A stretch of DNA of 5,784 nt from Magnetococcales bacterium (lineage in GTDB: Bacteria; Pseudomonadota; Magnetococcia; Magnetococcales; Magnetaquicoccaceae): assembly GCA_015229095.1 (NCBI GenBank), contig JADGCE010000153.1, forward strand, positions 1-5,784, written 5' to 3'. Position 1 is the first letter of the stretch; every line of letters begins with the position of its first letter. A model generated the notes under the pieces. It was given only the letters and a program-made list of their open reading frames with translations, was not told the origin of the DNA and made no database searches. The position numbers and the translations under genes were made by a program. Below are positions 4,848-5,784 of the stretch, piece by piece.

Positions 4848-5723
4848 CTACTTGATATGAATGCTGGCGGGGGTGGTCTGCAGCAACTGCTGGACAAAGG
4901 TCTGCTCTCTCTTTTGCATCTCCTGCCGTTTCAGGGTGTTGATCAGCATCGGCTTGACCGCGCTCAAGGGCAATATCTCCCCTTTTTGCGACTCCAGCAG
5001 TTTGAAGAGATGCCATCCCCCCTGACTGCGCACCGGGGAGCTGATTTCGTTGGTGTGCAGGGCGCCGATGACGGGCACCAGTTCGGGATTCATCTGGTCG
5101 CCGGCCACCCACCCCATATCGCCACCCTTGGCGGCACTCTCCTGGTGGTTGGATTTGCTTTTGGCGGCGGCGGCAAACTTTTTATGGTCGGCTACCACTT
5201 CCTTGAAAATCTGGTAGATGCGGGAACGCGCCTCTTTTTTGGCGGCTGCATCGGCATCCGGGGGAACCGCGATAAAGATCTGGGCAAGGTGGACCCGGCC
5301 AGGTTTGCGCATCATCTCTTTATTTCTTTCGTACAGCTCGCTGATTTCCGCTTCACCGGGGAAGCCGGCGGGGGGTTCCGTCTGGGCGGCGAGATATTGG
5401 GCCAGCATGGCCTGTTCCGCCACCCGCTCCATCTCTTTCTGCACTTTGGGTTTTTTATCAAAACCCGCCTCGCGGGCCTGCTGGGCCAGAAATTTTTTGA
5501 TGAGGGCATCCTGGGCCAATTTGCCCCGCAGCTGTCCCTCTTTGGCCAGATTGGCCTTGCTCTCCGGGGTCAACTGGCTGACCAGGGCCTTGAACTCTTC
5601 GGCGGAAAGTTTCACCCCGCCCATCTCGGCCACCACCGAGGGCAGGGACTCTTCCCCCCAGGCGGGCATGGTCCAGAGCAACAGAGCCGTCGCAAGTGTC
5701 CAACAGTATTTGATCATGATCAT
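4848..5723 (-). CDS. Periplasmic parvulin-type peptidyl-prolyl cis-trans isomerase (PpiC/SurA-like)
   Basis: About 291 residues from ATG 5723. The N-terminus MIMIKYCWTLATALLLWTMPAWG is a signal peptide (Lys, hydrophobic core, A-W-G cleavage site), so the protein is exported. A SurA-like helical N-domain follows (about 26-115), including the LSAEEFKALVSQLTPE segment. The parvulin domain is about 140-246, starting VHLAQIFIAVP (144-154), with GGDMGW (200-205) and GGWHLFKLLE (235-244), all standard for the family. A short helical tail (about 255-285) closes the protein. It would catalyse prolyl isomerisation and assist folding of envelope proteins. One parvulin domain is present, against two in SurA, closer to PrsA/PpiC-type foldases. 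ATG 5717 is equally plausible by spacing from GGGGA (5732-5728), and TTG 5738 is possible but less likely. No client or partner gene is visible. Confidence 0.92.
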   Translation of the reverse strand: MIMIKYCWTLATALLLWTMPAWGEESLPSVVAEMGGVKLSAEEFKALVSQLTPESKANLAKEGQLRGKLAQDALIKKFLAQQAREAGFDKKPKVQKEMERVAEQAMLAQYLAAQTEPPAGFPGEAEISELYERNKEMMRKPGRVHLAQIFIAVPPDADAAAKKEARSRIYQIFKEVVADHKKFAAAAKSKSNHQESAAKGGDMGWVAGDQMNPELVPVIGALHTNEISSPVRSQGGWHLFKLLESQKGEILPLSAVKPMLINTLKRQEMQKREQTFVQQLLQTTPASIHIK

Positions 5724-5768
5724 TCCATCCCCGTGCAATGGTCGCTCCCGGATGAAGCACCCCCTCTC

Positions 5769-5774
5769 ATTATG
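5769..5774 (-). promoter_or_regulatory. Possible -10 box upstream of the isomerase gene
   Basis: CATAAT on the minus strand (5 of 6 to TATAAT), about 45 nt upstream of ATG 5723. The matching -35 region would lie beyond the window edge, so this cannot be confirmed. Confidence 0.25.
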
Positions 5775-5784
5775 GGGAGTGGCG

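Noticed and set aside
1..5784. CRISPR array, tRNA, rRNA, insertion sequence or phage attachment site
   Set aside because: No regularly spaced direct repeats, cloverleaf, transposase frame or terminal inverted repeats were found. The only tandem repeat is the 26-bp two-copy hairpin unit.

Overview
The window reads as chromosomal DNA of a GC-rich Gram-negative bacterium, most likely a proteobacterium. The signs are a DUF484 protein, a lytic transglycosylase with an N-terminal DUF4124-like segment, a membrane-tethered rhodanese, a periplasmic parvulin, and signal peptides for export across an inner membrane. The lineage cannot be fixed from the sequence alone. The paired GGGTCCAGGG-type hairpin repeat near 4770-4813 resembles, from memory, repeats in Magnetococcales and some alphaproteobacteria, but I hold that weakly.

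Layout. Positions 1-3766 form one tightly packed minus-strand run of six genes. In transcription order these are an ArsR-family regulator (3766-3455), a membrane-anchored rhodanese (3434-3018), a CYTH-domain triphosphatase-like protein (2988-2356), threonine synthase thrC (2351-957), a secreted lytic transglycosylase (935-225), and the first 75 codons of a secreted proline-rich protein that runs off the left edge. Gaps are 20, 29, 4 and 21 nt, followed by a 1-nt stop/start overlap, so the run looks like an operon. A strong sigma70-like promoter (TTGACG, 17 nt, TATCAT) lies upstream of arsR, with a perfect 11-bp palindrome on its -35 box and an imperfect inverted repeat next to the predicted start of transcription.

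Positions 3767-3939 are a divergent control region. To its right, on the plus strand, is a DUF484 gene (3940-4701) ending in a clear intrinsic terminator with a nine-T tail. Positions 4765-4813 hold two tandem hairpins containing a repeated 12-mer. Convergent to DUF484, on the minus strand, is a periplasmic PpiC/SurA-type peptidyl-prolyl isomerase (5723-4848). Its upstream control region is cut by the window edge.

How the genes may work together. The ArsR regulator plus rhodanese pair suggests a small sulfur or persulfide-responsive module whose regulator also controls itself. The downstream CYTH, thrC and transglycosylase genes are housekeeping functions that would share its transcript unless internal promoters exist. 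The transglycosylase, the partial secreted protein and the PpiC chaperone all act in the envelope. Nothing here is a clearly new defence or mobile system. The most interesting material is the arsR control region, the regulator's cysteine arrangement, and the intergenic hairpin repeat.
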